Assembly: GCF_000981585.1 (NCBI RefSeq)
Contig: NZ_LN831776.1
Span: 3,827,187 to 3,891,186, forward strand
Length of the DNA: 64,000 nt
DNA from: Paenibacillus riograndensis SBR5
GTDB taxonomy: Bacteria; Bacillota; Bacilli; Paenibacillales; Paenibacillaceae
Direction of reading: 5' to 3'
A model generated the notes under the pieces. It had not been told where the DNA came from. It saw only the letters and a program-made list of their open reading frames with translations, and did no database searches. Positions 26,220-35,467 of this stretch are shown here, in pieces. Positions within the stretch are counted from its first letter, which is position 1; each line of letters begins with the position of its first letter. The position numbers were made by a program, and so were the translations under genes.

Positions 26220-27062
26220 ATGAATAAGCAATGCTATCTGCCAACACCGGCCTACACCAAATATGTATGTTATCCGGAATTTCTTGGTCACTACAGCAAC
26301 TTCCCGCAGCATGCGGAGAGAAGATCGGAGGGATTGCTGAACAGCTATAATTTACATTTGATTTTTGCCGGGGAAGGTTATGTGTTTCATGAAGGGGAAC
26401 GGATTCCGATGGGGAGAGGCAAAGGGTTTCTTTTCCCGAGAGGAGCTTATCAGCAGTACGGTTCCGATCTGAGCCGGCCCTGGGATGTACGGTGGGTACA
26501 CTTTGGGGCCGGTCTGCCGCTGCCTTTGCTGGAAGAGGTCGACCAGTCGCGCGGCTACTTTTTCACCTTTGATCCGGAAGCCGGGCTGGAAAGCTTATTC
26601 GAAGAGATGTACCGGCTAGGCGTATCCTATGAGACCCGCTATGAACCGCGCCTGTCGGCGCTTCTATATGAAATCCTGATCACATTGCTGCAAAATTCCG
26701 AGCCGCAGCACGGTGCTGTCTCCCTGGAGATCAGGCATTCCATCCGCAACGCGGCGAATATTATCCACAGGGAGTGCGCCGGAGCCTGGACTCTGGAGAG
26801 CATGGCCCGGCTGTCGGGTTACAGCAGTTATCATTTTCTGCGTCTGTTCAGGCTGGTTATGGGCAAAACGCCCAACCGCTTTTTGACGGACTGCCGTCTG
26901 GCCAGAGCCAAGCTGCTGCTTGTATCCACCGGGCTCACCGTTGCGGAAATCGCACGCCAGGCCGGTTTTGCCCAATCGAGCTATTTCATTAAAGTATTCA
27001 GGGAGTTTGAGGGAATGCCCCCCAACCAATACCGGCGTGTCTTCGGAATTACTATAAATTAA
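26220..27062 (+). CDS. AraC family regulator, divergent to GH42 gene
   Basis: About 280 residues from ATG 26220 (a GGGGGG SD lies ~11 bases upstream; the frame opens earlier at 26178 without SD). An N-terminal cupin domain (YNLHLIFAGEGYVFHEGERI, GKGFLFPRGAYQQYGSD) precedes a double helix-turn-helix from about residue 185 (WTLESMARLSGYSSYHFLRL; VAEIARQAGFAQSSYFIKVF). The intergenic region contains a direct repeat ATATTGCT (26156 and 26175, 19 bp apart), a plausible AraC half-site pair. Likely a galactoside-responsive activator of the GH42 gene; inferred from divergence. Confidence 0.9.
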   Translation: MNKQCYLPTPAYTKYVCYPEFLGHYSNFPQHAERRSEGLLNSYNLHLIFAGEGYVFHEGERIPMGRGKGFLFPRGAYQQYGSDLSRPWDVRWVHFGAGLPLPLLEEVDQSRGYFFTFDPEAGLESLFEEMYRLGVSYETRYEPRLSALLYEILITLLQNSEPQHGAVSLEIRHSIRNAANIIHRECAGAWTLESMARLSGYSSYHFLRLFRLVMGKTPNRFLTDCRLARAKLLLVSTGLTVAEIARQAGFAQSSYFIKVFREFEGMPPNQYRRVFGITIN

Positions 27063-27087
27063 CAGCTTATAGCAATTTTCATCAAAA

Positions 27088-27119
27088 GGTTACAAATTGC
27101 AACCAATGGTTACAAATTG
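27088..27119. promoter_or_regulatory. Tandem direct repeat upstream of the MacAB-like operon
   Basis: GGTTACAAATTG occurs twice (27088-27099 and 27108-27119), exactly 20 bp apart, so on the same DNA face. A TATAAT box follows at about 27146-27151 without a good -35 element, which suggests an activator-dependent promoter with a response-regulator-like dimer at the repeats. Confidence 0.6.
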
Positions 27120-27182
27120 GATACAATTACCTCACCTTCAACCTCTATAATAATCCTAGTAAATCTTCGTGGGAGGAAATGA

Positions 27183-29843
27183 ATGAGAAAGCATAGAACT
27201 ACATATATCGCATTGTTGTTAAGTACTTTTATTATTGGCCAAATGTCTGTTTACCCCGCCTCTGCCGCTACGGCAGCAGCAAACAACGCCGGAGCGAAGG
27301 TATCGGCAGCATCTGCCGCCAGCACCGCGCCCAAGAATCTGGGGTCCATTCCGCTTGAGGCGGGTGTCAAAGCTACGCTGGAGGATGTTAGCATCTGGTC
27401 TCAGTCTGGCGGGAATATTCTGACCTACACACTGAACTATTCCAACTCAGGCGGCAGCAATGCAAACCTGAGCCATTATTTTTCGCGGGTGGTTACTTCC
27501 GGAGGCTCCGTCATTCCGGGCAACCCGGTGACCGCCGACGCAGCTAAGAACAAAGTAGTTTCCAAACAAACCGAACGGGTGATCTACTACGTCAACCTAG
27601 GCAAAATCAATTCACTCAAAGGCCTAAAAGTATCAGTGTATGTATGGGACCCCAAAAGCAAAGGTTACCTGAGACACGCAGGGGCCATCAGCCTTCCGGC
27701 TAATTATTCTTCAAGTGCAGTGAGTGGCCAAAGACAGAACGTCACCATGAATAACATTCCTGTCTCTGCTGCTTCCGAATCCCTGCAGATCTACAAGTAT
27801 GGCGGCAAGGTATTCGCTAAGGTTGGCATCAACTTCAGCAATGAAGGGAACAAGGTTCTCACGGACCCTGGCTATACAGCATACCTAATGTCTGCAAGCG
27901 GAACTGCATTCGAGCTGGCACTCGACAATTCGCTGGCTGGATATAAAATTCAGCCGCAAGAGAAGAAAACCATCTATTACGTGACTGAGATTCCGCCGTA
28001 TCTGAAGACCGACAACATGAAGGTGCAATATGTCCAGAGGGATGAGACGCTTAAGTTTGAGCTCCCTAAATTTTCGTACAAGCTTCCTGCGGCGGTAACC
28101 CCTGACCTGAATGTTGGCAAAGGCGCCATCAAAAAGATCGGCATCAACAGCAATACCATCGAATTGCAATTGACTGGCGCAAATGTCTATGGGGAAGATG
28201 CCGCAGGGATATGGACTTTCCAGTTCCGGCTTAAAAATGCCGGCAAACAAGCAGTTGTCCTGCCTACCTATGACCTTTCGGTTAGAACAGCTAAAGGCAC
28301 AACCTTCCCGATCAGCTCCAATGGTGTAAGCGGAGCGAGCTTGAAACCGATGGAGGAAAAAGTGGTCCAACTGACCGCTCAGATTCCGCTTGAGGTCGAA
28401 CAGAACACGCTCAAGCTGCAAATGATTGAATCGGTTAGCGGGAACAGCAGTGGCAATACACCTAGTGCGCCAGCACAAGGAACACCAGGGACTTCGGGAT
28501 CAACACCTGAGGGATCAGGGGCTGGTGGGGCTGGAGGAACCGGAGGTTCCAACTCTCCAGGCACAATCGTCTCACCAAGTGCTACGGCTAAGCTGTCTAT
28601 TCCTGTCGCTTATTTCGCCGTTCCTTACACACTCCGTGCGGACACGCAAAAAGCTATGAATTACCGGATCACCAATCAATATGGCACTTTCGACTATAGC
28701 CTGATGTCTCTCCAGCGTTTTCCATGGAAAAATGACGACATTCTGATCGCCAAGCTGAATATCACCAATACACAATCGGTGAACCTTACCTTGCCTGATC
28801 TTAAGGGCGCTCTAAAATTGGACAACAACGACTTGTCAGCATCTACGGACCTGTTCATGGAGAAGGAAGCTTCTTCCATTGCTCCAGGGAAAAGTGCGGA
28901 AGTATATGTATTCAGCAAAATTCCTTATACTACGGATTTCAAATCAACGCGGGTCAATCTGTACTCTGTAGTGAAAGAAGAAAATGTGCCATTCCTGTCG
29001 TTGAACACGAGCAGTGTAACAGATGCCGTATACAAGGTTGACAGAGGCGGCAGCTATACCATTGTCGGAAAAGGTAAAAATGCCAAAGTGCAGGAAAACA
29101 AAACAGTCATCTACCAGGGGATTAACTCAAATATTGTTTATACGGAAATGTTCTTGAGCAGTGAAGAGAAAAGACAAAGCAAAATGGCCCGCCTTCAGGC
29201 CTACTTTAAAACTGCAGACGGACAGTTGTATGAGACCACTCCAGTACAGCCGGATATGGCGGCGACACCTGGCGGCAAGCAGCTGGTTACGTTCTGGGCG
29301 AAGCTCCCGAAATCAGTGGATGCCTCGGATGTTACTCTCTATTTGGGACCTGGCATCAACGGGAACAAGTTTACAGAGGCTGGACAGGAATCCACAGGCT
29401 TCATCAATGTCTCAGCACTGGAACTTAGTCCGCAGTACATCACGCCGGTTAACAATTTGTCCAAGGTTACGCTGTATCCTTATACCTTATCCGTTCTTAA
29501 TTCAGAAGGCCGCAATGCGCGAGGCAGCGATACGATCAATATCACCATGAATTACAGCCTGCTGCGTGATATCAGCTATGATATCGGTTCTTTCGACCAC
29601 AAGCTTGTGCTCAAAATGACCGATCCTTACGGACAGTCGCAAGAGAAGAGCCTCACGCTCGGAACGGATCTGATAGAAGGGGACAACAACAGGTATTCCA
29701 TGTCCTTCAGCAGCGAGACCTACAAAAAGCTGGCTGGCGGAATATACTCAATCAGACTGTACGATGAATTCCAGGGCGAGCGGATCGAACTGGCCAACCA
29801 GGCGTATACCTTGAAGATTGAGAGAGCGGCAACCAGCGAGTAA
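27183..29843 (+). CDS. Large secreted protein of repeated beta-sandwich-like modules, first gene of a MacAB-like operon
   Basis: 886 residues, SD GGGAGG before ATG 27183. Signal peptide 1-~29 (TTYIALLLSTFIIGQMSV, cleavage near SAA). The rest is beta-rich with about six modules of ~110-180 residues; five end in a recurring motif of the form hYhxxIP-x-xLKxxxVxL: IYYVNLGKINSLKGLKV (~132), IYYVTEIPPYLKTDNMKV (~262), VQLTAQIPLEVEQNTLKL (~392), VYVFSKIPYTTDFKSTRV (~571), VTFWAKLPKSVDASDVTL (~700). A Gly/Ser/Pro linker lies at about 425-465. No sortase motif or lipobox is seen. It leads an operon with an ABC ATPase, FtsX/MacB permease and HlyD-type adaptor. No known family recognised; it may be the exported cargo, an extracellular partner or an envelope-stress sensor. 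Confidence 0.75.
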   Translation: MRKHRTTYIALLLSTFIIGQMSVYPASAATAAANNAGAKVSAASAASTAPKNLGSIPLEAGVKATLEDVSIWSQSGGNILTYTLNYSNSGGSNANLSHYFSRVVTSGGSVIPGNPVTADAAKNKVVSKQTERVIYYVNLGKINSLKGLKVSVYVWDPKSKGYLRHAGAISLPANYSSSAVSGQRQNVTMNNIPVSAASESLQIYKYGGKVFAKVGINFSNEGNKVLTDPGYTAYLMSASGTAFELALDNSLAGYKIQPQEKKTIYYVTEIPPYLKTDNMKVQYVQRDETLKFELPKFSYKLPAAVTPDLNVGKGAIKKIGINSNTIELQLTGANVYGEDAAGIWTFQFRLKNAGKQAVVLPTYDLSVRTAKGTTFPISSNGVSGASLKPMEEKVVQLTAQIPLEVEQNTLKLQMIESVSGNSSGNTPSAPAQGTPGTSGSTPEGSGAGGAGGTGGSNSPGTIVSPSATAKLSIPVAYFAVPYTLRADTQKAMNYRITNQYGTFDYSLMSLQRFPWKNDDILIAKLNITNTQSVNLTLPDLKGALKLDNNDLSASTDLFMEKEASSIAPGKSAEVYVFSKIPYTTDFKSTRVNLYSVVKEENVPFLSLNTSSVTDAVYKVDRGGSYTIVGKGKNAKVQENKTVIYQGINSNIVYTEMFLSSEEKRQSKMARLQAYFKTADGQLYETTPVQPDMAATPGGKQLVTFWAKLPKSVDASDVTLYLGPGINGNKFTEAGQESTGFINVSALELSPQYITPVNNLSKVTLYPYTLSVLNSEGRNARGSDTINITMNYSLLRDISYDIGSFDHKLVLKMTDPYGQSQEKSLTLGTDLIEGDNNRYSMSFSSETYKKLAGGIYSIRLYDEFQGERIELANQAYTLKIERAATSE

Positions 29844-29883
29844 CGGATAAGCAATGATATCAAAGTACAAAAAGGAGCAGCTT

Positions 29884-30609
29884 ATGTTGCGAGTGGAGAA
29901 TATATCACATACGTTTAAAAGCGGCAGTGAAGTGACGCCGGTGCTTCATAACATCAGCTTTGAGGTGCATCAGGGCGATATGGTCGCCCTGCTGGGCAGC
30001 TCGGGCTCCGGCAAATCCACAATGCTGAATTTGATGGCGGGCCTGATGAAGCCGACGGAAGGTCATATTTATATTGCCGACCAGGATATTGTCAAGATGG
30101 GGGAGAACAAGCTGGCGGTATTCCGGCGCAAAAATATCGGGTTCATCTTTCAGGCTTATGAGCTGATCACCAGCCTGACGGTACGCGAAAACGTGGAGCT
30201 GCCGCTTGTCTTTCAATCCGTCTCACCGTCGGTCCGCAAGAAAAAATCGCTTGCCCTGCTGGAGGCGGTGGGGATCCCGGACAAATCGGAGATGTTTCCC
30301 TCTCAGCTGTCCGGGGGCCAGCAGCAGCGGGTCAGTATTGCCCGCTCGCTGATTACGGAGCCGTCAATTATTTTTGCGGATGAGCCTACCGGTAATCTGG
30401 ATACCACAACAGAAGAAGAGATTATTAGGATATTGATTGATTTGAACAAAAAAATGAAAACCACGTTCATTGTGGTCACTCATGAGCCTGAGGTAGCGGA
30501 GCATATGCAGCGTATCTTTACGCTGCGGGACGGCCACATGATTACTGAAAAACGCGGTACCGCTGAATCAGAACCTGCAGAGGGGGTCCCTGACAGTGAG
30601 AATTCTTGA
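29884..30609 (+). CDS. ABC transporter ATPase, MacB/LolD type
   Basis: About 241 residues from ATG 29884 (SD AAAGGAG; an in-frame ATG at 29854 lacks one). Walker [11 protein letters not shown]-loop FIFQAYELI, signature [13 protein letters not shown], Walker [14 protein letters not shown]-loop VVTHEP: the MacB/LolD/FtsE subfamily of mechanotransmission ATPases. It overlaps the permease start by ~14 bp. With the permease, adaptor and large secreted protein it forms a MacAB-like four-gene unit. Confidence 0.92.
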   Translation: MLRVENISHTFKSGSEVTPVLHNISFEVHQGDMVALLGSSGSGKSTMLNLMAGLMKPTEGHIYIADQDIVKMGENKLAVFRRKNIGFIFQAYELITSLTVRENVELPLVFQSVSPSVRKKKSLALLEAVGIPDKSEMFPSQLSGGQQQRVSIARSLITEPSIIFADEPTGNLDTTTEEEIIRILIDLNKKMKTTFIVVTHEPEVAEHMQRIFTLRDGHMITEKRGTAESEPAEGVPDSENS

Positions 30610-31984
30610 TGTGACCCGTTTGGCATGGGGCCAGATTAAACGGAGAAAGGTTGTAACGGGCCTGTGTATGCTGGGGCTCTCTATCGGCTGTTCGGCTATT
30701 GTCGTTGCCTTGAGTCTTGGCGACTCTGTACAGAGCTATGTCAGCCGTGAAGTCACAGCCCAGTTTAAAATGGATGAAATTACCGTGATGCCGAATGAAG
30801 GGGTATCGCAAGGCGGCGGACCAACTGCGACCAAAACAGGGGCCAATTCGAATGTCGGAAAGCTGACTGAACAGAAGCTGGATATTATCAGGGGACTCAA
30901 GCATGTCACGGCTGCCGCTCCATTTCAAGATGCCGGATACTTTGAACTCTTAACCACTGACAACAAAATATCCAGCTTCAACTTAGTGGTGACCGACCTC
31001 AGCCTGCTGACCAAATATGATTTTTCTTTTCAGCAAGGTGTGCCCAGCAAACAAATTGGCAGCGTAGTGCTTAACTACGGCGCCACGATTGGGCTTATGG
31101 ATGTAGAAACCCAAAAGAAGCTGATGGAGAGTTTGAGCAGTAATTCCTATGACCCTGAAGTAATGCGGCAATATGATGAACTGTCCAGAATGCCCTCTAA
31201 TTTGTACAGACAGCAGGTTCAATTCAGACATAGTGACTACGATAATTCAACCGGTGGCGTGAAAAGCTACCTCAGCTCCCAGCTTCAAGTGGCCGGCATA
31301 TTGAAAAAGTCGGATGGGATGAGCGCTGATCAAGCTATGTATGATAAAAAGATCTATGTATCCCAAGAGACTTATGACAGGCTTAAGGATGAATTCAACA
31401 TAAAGCCCGATAAACCCGAAACGGGTCAAACCTACAATCAAGCGCTCATCCGGGTAGATAATCAGGATAATTTGCCTCAAGTAGAGACACTGATTAAGAA
31501 GCTGACCTTGAACACGAGCAACAACCTATATCAACTGGAACAGCTCAAGTCCCAATTTGCCATGTTCAAAATGGTAGCCTTAGGAGTGGGCGGGTTTATC
31601 CTGATTATTGCTTCCATCTCCATCATCGTAGCTATGACGATGTCTACGCACCAGCGGCGGCGGCAGATCGGGATCATGAAGGTGCTGGGCTCCAACATGA
31701 GGCAAATCCGCACTATGTTCATCATGGAGGCTGCTTTGCTGGGCTTTATGGGCGGATTGCTCGGGATTGGTTTTTCATATCTGATTGTGGAGGGCATTAA
31801 CAAGCTCGTCAGCAGCTCTGGACAAATGACAATGGGTACCGGCGAGAGTCTTGTCGTATCAATTCCGCTGAACTCCATTCCCGTTGGTATTGTTTTTGCA
31901 GTATTAACCGGGGTGTTATCAGGGATATATCCGGCAATCAGTGCAGCAAGAACCAATGCGCTCACTGCGATCAAACGGGATTAG
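30596..31984 (+). CDS. ABC permease, MacB/FtsX family
   Basis: 462 residues from GTG 30596, inside the end of the ATPase gene. One N-terminal transmembrane segment (about 20-45, VVTGLCMLGLSIGCSAIVVA), a long extracellular MacB_PCD-like domain (about 50-320), and three C-terminal segments with the FtsX domain (GVGGFILIIASISIIVAMTM; IGIMKVLGSNMRQIRTMFIM; GIVFAVLTGVLSGIYPAISA). This four-helix layout is that of MacB permeases, which do not form a pore but transmit motion to periplasmic or extracellular partners. Confidence 0.9.
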   Translation: MRILDVTRLAWGQIKRRKVVTGLCMLGLSIGCSAIVVALSLGDSVQSYVSREVTAQFKMDEITVMPNEGVSQGGGPTATKTGANSNVGKLTEQKLDIIRGLKHVTAAAPFQDAGYFELLTTDNKISSFNLVVTDLSLLTKYDFSFQQGVPSKQIGSVVLNYGATIGLMDVETQKKLMESLSSNSYDPEVMRQYDELSRMPSNLYRQQVQFRHSDYDNSTGGVKSYLSSQLQVAGILKKSDGMSADQAMYDKKIYVSQETYDRLKDEFNIKPDKPETGQTYNQALIRVDNQDNLPQVETLIKKLTLNTSNNLYQLEQLKSQFAMFKMVALGVGGFILIIASISIIVAMTMSTHQRRRQIGIMKVLGSNMRQIRTMFIMEAALLGFMGGLLGIGFSYLIVEGINKLVSSSGQMTMGTGESLVVSIPLNSIPVGIVFAVLTGVLSGIYPAISAARTNALTAIKRD

Positions 31985-32014
31985 CCATTTATAAGCTGAA
32001 AGGAAGTCACAGGA

Positions 32015-33103
32015 ATGAAGAGGATTATAAAGTGGATTATCATAGTGGCGATACTGGCGGTCGCCGGTTATTTTATCTATGACAAAATGAGTAAACCCAA
32101 AGAGCAGCTTCAGCCAGCGGAGCCGGCGCAGGTCATCTCTTTCCCGGTAACCAAAGAATCGATGACAAAATCCATCCAGATTAAAGGCACATCAAAGTAT
32201 GAGCATGAAACCCTGGTCTATGCTCCATTTGCTTCCAAAGTAACGGAATGGAAAGTAGAAAACGGAGGGCAAGTGAAAAAAGGCGCAGTGATGTATACGC
32301 TAGACACTGAAACACTCAAGAATGAAATTGCCACCCAGGAGGCAACGATCCGCAAAGCTAAATTGGAAGCTGAGCTGAATGCCTTCGTCAGCCAACAGAC
32401 TGAGGAGTCAGCAGCTGTCGGCGCTACTGAAGCAGAACGGTTAAAAGCGCTGGCCACCCAAGAGACTTCAAGAATCGGCGATGACCTAAACCAGGTAAAT
32501 GCAGAGATTCAGGCACGGGAAATTGCGGACAAGAAAAAGAAGATTCAGTCAGCGAGCTATCATGCCCCTTCTTCAGGGATTTTCCTGTTCGACAATGCCA
32601 GTGAAATTCCACGTATGGTAACCGACAACCAGTACCTCGGCAAAATCGTGGACCTCAGCAAATTACAGTTTATCGCTCTTGTGGGTGAACAGGATGTCTT
32701 CAACATCAAGCCGGGAATGAAGGTAAAGGTCAAAATGACAGCTTCCAAGGATGTGAAGCTGACCGGAGTAGTAAAAAAGGTATCCAAATTTGCCACGACT
32801 GTATCGGCCAAGGATACAACAACTACCCAAGCGCCACAGTTTGAAGTGGTTATTTCGCTTGAGCCGAATGAGCTTTTAATTGGCGGCCTCAGCTTGACTG
32901 GCGAGATTGAAACCTTGCGCAAAGATAACGTTACTGCGGTATCCAACATTGCTATCATTCATGAAGGGGATCTCTCTTACGTCATGCTGGACAAAGGCAA
33001 TGGACAAACAGAAAAGGTACAAGTTAAAACCGGATTGGAAACGACGGATAAGGTAGAGATTCTATCCGGACTAAAACCCGGCGACACCGTAGTGCTTCAG
33101 TAG
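32015..33103 (+). CDS. HlyD/MacA-type adaptor (membrane fusion) protein
   Basis: 362 residues with an N-terminal membrane anchor (residues 4-24, IIKWIIIVAILAVAGYFIY). A lipoyl/barrel-sandwich half (YAPFASKVTEWKVENGGQVK), a coiled-coil hairpin (about 105-175, rich in A/E/K), the returning lipoyl half (YHAPSSGIFLF), a beta-barrel (FNIKPGMKVKVKMTASKDVK) and a membrane-proximal domain (KTGLETTDKVEILSGLKPGD) follow. In Gram-positives such adaptors work with MacB-like permeases without TolC. Good SD (AAAGGAAG). Followed by a strong bidirectional terminator. Confidence 0.9.
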   Translation: MKRIIKWIIIVAILAVAGYFIYDKMSKPKEQLQPAEPAQVISFPVTKESMTKSIQIKGTSKYEHETLVYAPFASKVTEWKVENGGQVKKGAVMYTLDTETLKNEIATQEATIRKAKLEAELNAFVSQQTEESAAVGATEAERLKALATQETSRIGDDLNQVNAEIQAREIADKKKKIQSASYHAPSSGIFLFDNASEIPRMVTDNQYLGKIVDLSKLQFIALVGEQDVFNIKPGMKVKVKMTASKDVKLTGVVKKVSKFATTVSAKDTTTTQAPQFEVVISLEPNELLIGGLSLTGEIETLRKDNVTAVSNIAIIHEGDLSYVMLDKGNGQTEKVQVKTGLETTDKVEILSGLKPGDTVVLQ

Positions 33104-33151
33104 AACCCGTTATTTTCGGGGAGACACAAGCCATACAGCCGATGTATATCG

Positions 33152-33194
33152 AAAAGAAGTAATTTATCCACGTTAGTGGACGGATTACTTCTTT
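33152..33194. terminator. Bidirectional terminator between convergent genes
   Basis: AAAAGAAGTAAT...ATCCAC pairs with GTGGAC...ATTACTTCTTTT around a GTTA loop; T runs on both strands serve the adaptor operon and the GH3 gene. Confidence 0.85.
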
Positions 33195-33199
33195 TCTTG

Positions 33200-34549
33200 T
33201 TATTTAGACAGGTTACTGCGCCATATTTTGATTTCATTGTTAAGTTCAGCGAGATCAGGGACGGGAACCGGCTTGTCAGTCAACCTGTATTTCTGCTTCA
33301 GAGCCAAAATACGGTAGACACTTTCGTTGATCCGCGACTCGTCGAGCGTACCGCCGCGAACGCTTTGCAGCAATGCCTTCCGGGCCAGCTGCTCATTCTC
33401 ATATCCATGAGCGATGAGCAGGATGTCGCTGCCTGCATCAACGGTCTCTACTGCTGCGGCGCCAAGATCAAAATGCTTCATAATGGCTCCCATGGTCAGG
33501 TCGTCCGTGATCACCACTCCCTGGTATCCCATATCGCCGCGAAGCTGGTCTCCGATGATAATCCGGGATAACGATGCCGGGTAGTCGGGATCAATATGGG
33601 GAAACAAAATATGCGCCACCATGACCGCGTCTGCTTTCTCCTTGAAGGCGGCCTGGAAAGGGAGCCATTCCAGCTTGGCGAGTTGGGGAGCGGTCTTGTT
33701 CACCACCGGGAGCTCCAGGTGAGAGTCGACCGAAGTATCCCCATGTCCGGGGAAATGCTTGACCACCGGCACAACGCCTTCGCTCTCTATGCCCTTCATT
33801 TCAGCAATCCCCAGTTTGCTCACTATGCTGGCAGTGCTGCCGAATGAACGGTCGCCGATGACAGGGTTATCCGGATTGCTGTTGATGTCGAGGACAGGCG
33901 CAAAATTCATATTGAACCCGCCTGCCCGCACTTCCCGTGCCAGCAGCTTGCCCATCGTCCCGGCTGCGTCTGAATCACTGCTATTGCCCACTTTGCCGTT
34001 TGAGGGGATGGAGGCATATTCCTTAGGCATCCGGCTCACCTTGCCGCCTTCCTGGTCGACACTCATGAATAGTGGAACGGGATTCGTTGTATTGCTCTTT
34101 TTCAGCGCATTAATGAGATTGACCATACCTTTCAGATCCTTGATGTTGTCCGCATACAGGATAATTCCACCGACTTTGTCGTCCGTGATCACCCTTTTTG
34201 CTTCTGCCTCCAATGTGGTGCCGTCAATCCCGACTAGCAGCATTTGCCCGATTTTTTCTTCCAGGGTCATTCCGGCAATTTTTCTGGTCAGCGCGTCAAC
34301 CTCCTGGGAGGGGACCGGACCTGACTCAGCGGCCGGCGGCAGGGAAGCCTCCGGGGAAGAAGAGGGACCTGCCGGCTGCTCCGGTGCAGCCCCTGTTGCC
34401 GGGGAAGGGGCTGGAGCGGCGGTCCTGGATGGTGTGGCAGCATTGCTGTTACATCCCGTTGCAAGCAGCAGGAGCAGGATAAGAGCCAATAGATTGAGTA
34501 TACTATAATACAGGTTTTTCATTTTTTTTAGCGGTTTTACCCCTGACAT
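33200..34549 (-). CDS. nagZ: GH3 beta-N-acetylhexosaminidase lipoprotein (NagZ/YbbD-like)
   Basis: About 450 residues; start uncertain (ATG 34549 or ATG 34522, neither with a well-spaced SD). A lipoprotein signal peptide (YYSILNLLALILLLLLATGC, lipobox LATGC) is followed by a Pro/Ala/Ser-rich spacer and a GH3 barrel: EKIGQMLLVGIDGT, MSVDQEGGKVSRMPK, and the NagZ-type catalytic loop KHFPGHGDTSVDSH, with the Asp-His acid/base dyad, then ITDDLTMGAI containing the nucleophile Asp. Removes N-acetylglucosamine from cell-wall muropeptides at the outer membrane face in Gram-positives. The gene symbol reflects family identity. Confidence 0.9.
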   Translation of the reverse strand: MSGVKPLKKMKNLYYSILNLLALILLLLLATGCNSNAATPSRTAAPAPSPATGAAPEQPAGPSSSPEASLPPAAESGPVPSQEVDALTRKIAGMTLEEKIGQMLLVGIDGTTLEAEAKRVITDDKVGGIILYADNIKDLKGMVNLINALKKSNTTNPVPLFMSVDQEGGKVSRMPKEYASIPSNGKVGNSSDSDAAGTMGKLLAREVRAGGFNMNFAPVLDINSNPDNPVIGDRSFGSTASIVSKLGIAEMKGIESEGVVPVVKHFPGHGDTSVDSHLELPVVNKTAPQLAKLEWLPFQAAFKEKADAVMVAHILFPHIDPDYPASLSRIIIGDQLRGDMGYQGVVITDDLTMGAIMKHFDLGAAAVETVDAGSDILLIAHGYENEQLARKALLQSVRGGTLDESRINESVYRILALKQKYRLTDKPVPVPDLAELNNEIKIWRSNLSK

Positions 34550-34750
34550 AGGAGGTTCATCATCCTTCCTTTTTTGATCTATAATATCATGTTCGGGTAG
34601 CAAGATTTGTTGTATCATGTCCAATCTTTAACCGTACAATACCATTATTAAGAGTACTGCCGTTGTACTTGCTGACTGCCAGTTGCGGTGATAAGATAAG
34701 GAAGGATATCTACATAATAATTAAAATTTGAAGGATGAGGAGACTGTCTA

Positions 34751-35254
34751 ATGAAAGATGAATTAGTGAATGCTCTGAATGAACAGATGAACTTTGAGTT
34801 TTATTCGGCTCACGTATACCTGGCAATGGCCGCGTATTGCTCCGGTGAAAGTCTCGACGGTTTCGCTAATTTTTTCCTGATCCAGGCGGAAGAAGAACGC
34901 TTCCACGCAATGAAAATCTACAAATTTCTGAATGACCGCGATTTCCGCGCAACCCTGGCTGCACTTCCTGAGCCTAAAAACGAGTATTCATCGATGCTGG
35001 ACGCCTTTGAACATGCGTTCGCGCATGAACAGCAGAACACGACAAGATTCTATCATTTGGCTGACCTGGCGCTCGATGAACGTGAACATGCGACAATCTA
35101 TTTCTTGAAATGGTTCATTGATGAGCAGGTGGAAGAAGAGGCGTTGTTCAGCAATATTATCGCCAAGCTGAAGCGGATTGAAACCGACAGCAATGCTTTC
35201 TACATGCTGGATGCTGAATTTGCAGGACGCACTTTCACCGCTCCGGCTGAATAA
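34751..35254 (+). CDS. ftnA: Ferritin (FtnA-like iron storage protein)
   Basis: 167 residues, normal for bacterial non-haem ferritin. Four-helix bundle with ferroxidase residues in NEQMNFEFYSAHVYLAMAAY (Glu), QAEEERFHAMKIYKFLNDRD (Glu/Glu/His), HEQQNTTRFYHLADLALDER (Glu/Gln) and IDEQVEEEALF. Self-assembles into a 24-mer that oxidises and stores iron in the cytoplasm. SD GAGGAG. Transcribed alone, ended by a strong terminator (35281-35317). Confidence 0.93.
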   Translation: MKDELVNALNEQMNFEFYSAHVYLAMAAYCSGESLDGFANFFLIQAEEERFHAMKIYKFLNDRDFRATLAALPEPKNEYSSMLDAFEHAFAHEQQNTTRFYHLADLALDEREHATIYFLKWFIDEQVEEEALFSNIIAKLKRIETDSNAFYMLDAEFAGRTFTAPAE

Positions 35255-35280
35255 GAAACGTTCATCCTATTTAACTTACG

Positions 35281-35317
35281 CCCCTCCAGACCGGAAACTC
35301 AGGTCAGGAGGGGTTTT
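35281..35317 (+). terminator. Intrinsic terminator after ferritin
   Basis: CCCCTCC-A-GACC pairs with GGTC-A-GGAGGGG, followed by TTTT. Confidence 0.88.
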
Positions 35318-35371
35318 GTCAGTCCGGCGCATTTAACCAACCTCTAGTCAGGCACCGCCGAAGCTTAAGTT

Positions 35372-35467
35372 GAACAGGGGCAAACTATGTTGCGGGCGGC
35401 AAAACAATTCCGGGCTGCCAACTCTATTTAGCGGGGGGAACACTTGCGCGGCCCGGCAACACTGTTT
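35372..35467 (+). promoter_or_regulatory. NiCo (czcD-type) riboswitch candidate
   Basis: The leader of the CDF exporter gene shows the layout I recall for NiCo riboswitches: closing stem AACAG (35373-35377)/CTGTT (35462-35466), then GGGGCAAACTATG, a GGGCGGC/GGCTGCC hairpin, a second arm with GCGGGGGG, and GCGCGGCCCGGCAACA just before the closing strand. These RNAs sense Co2+ or Ni2+ and control cation-efflux genes. A downstream hairpin (TAGTAT-N6-ATACTA, 35495-35512) just before the SD may be the expression platform. Recognised from memory, not by covariance search. Confidence 0.75.
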
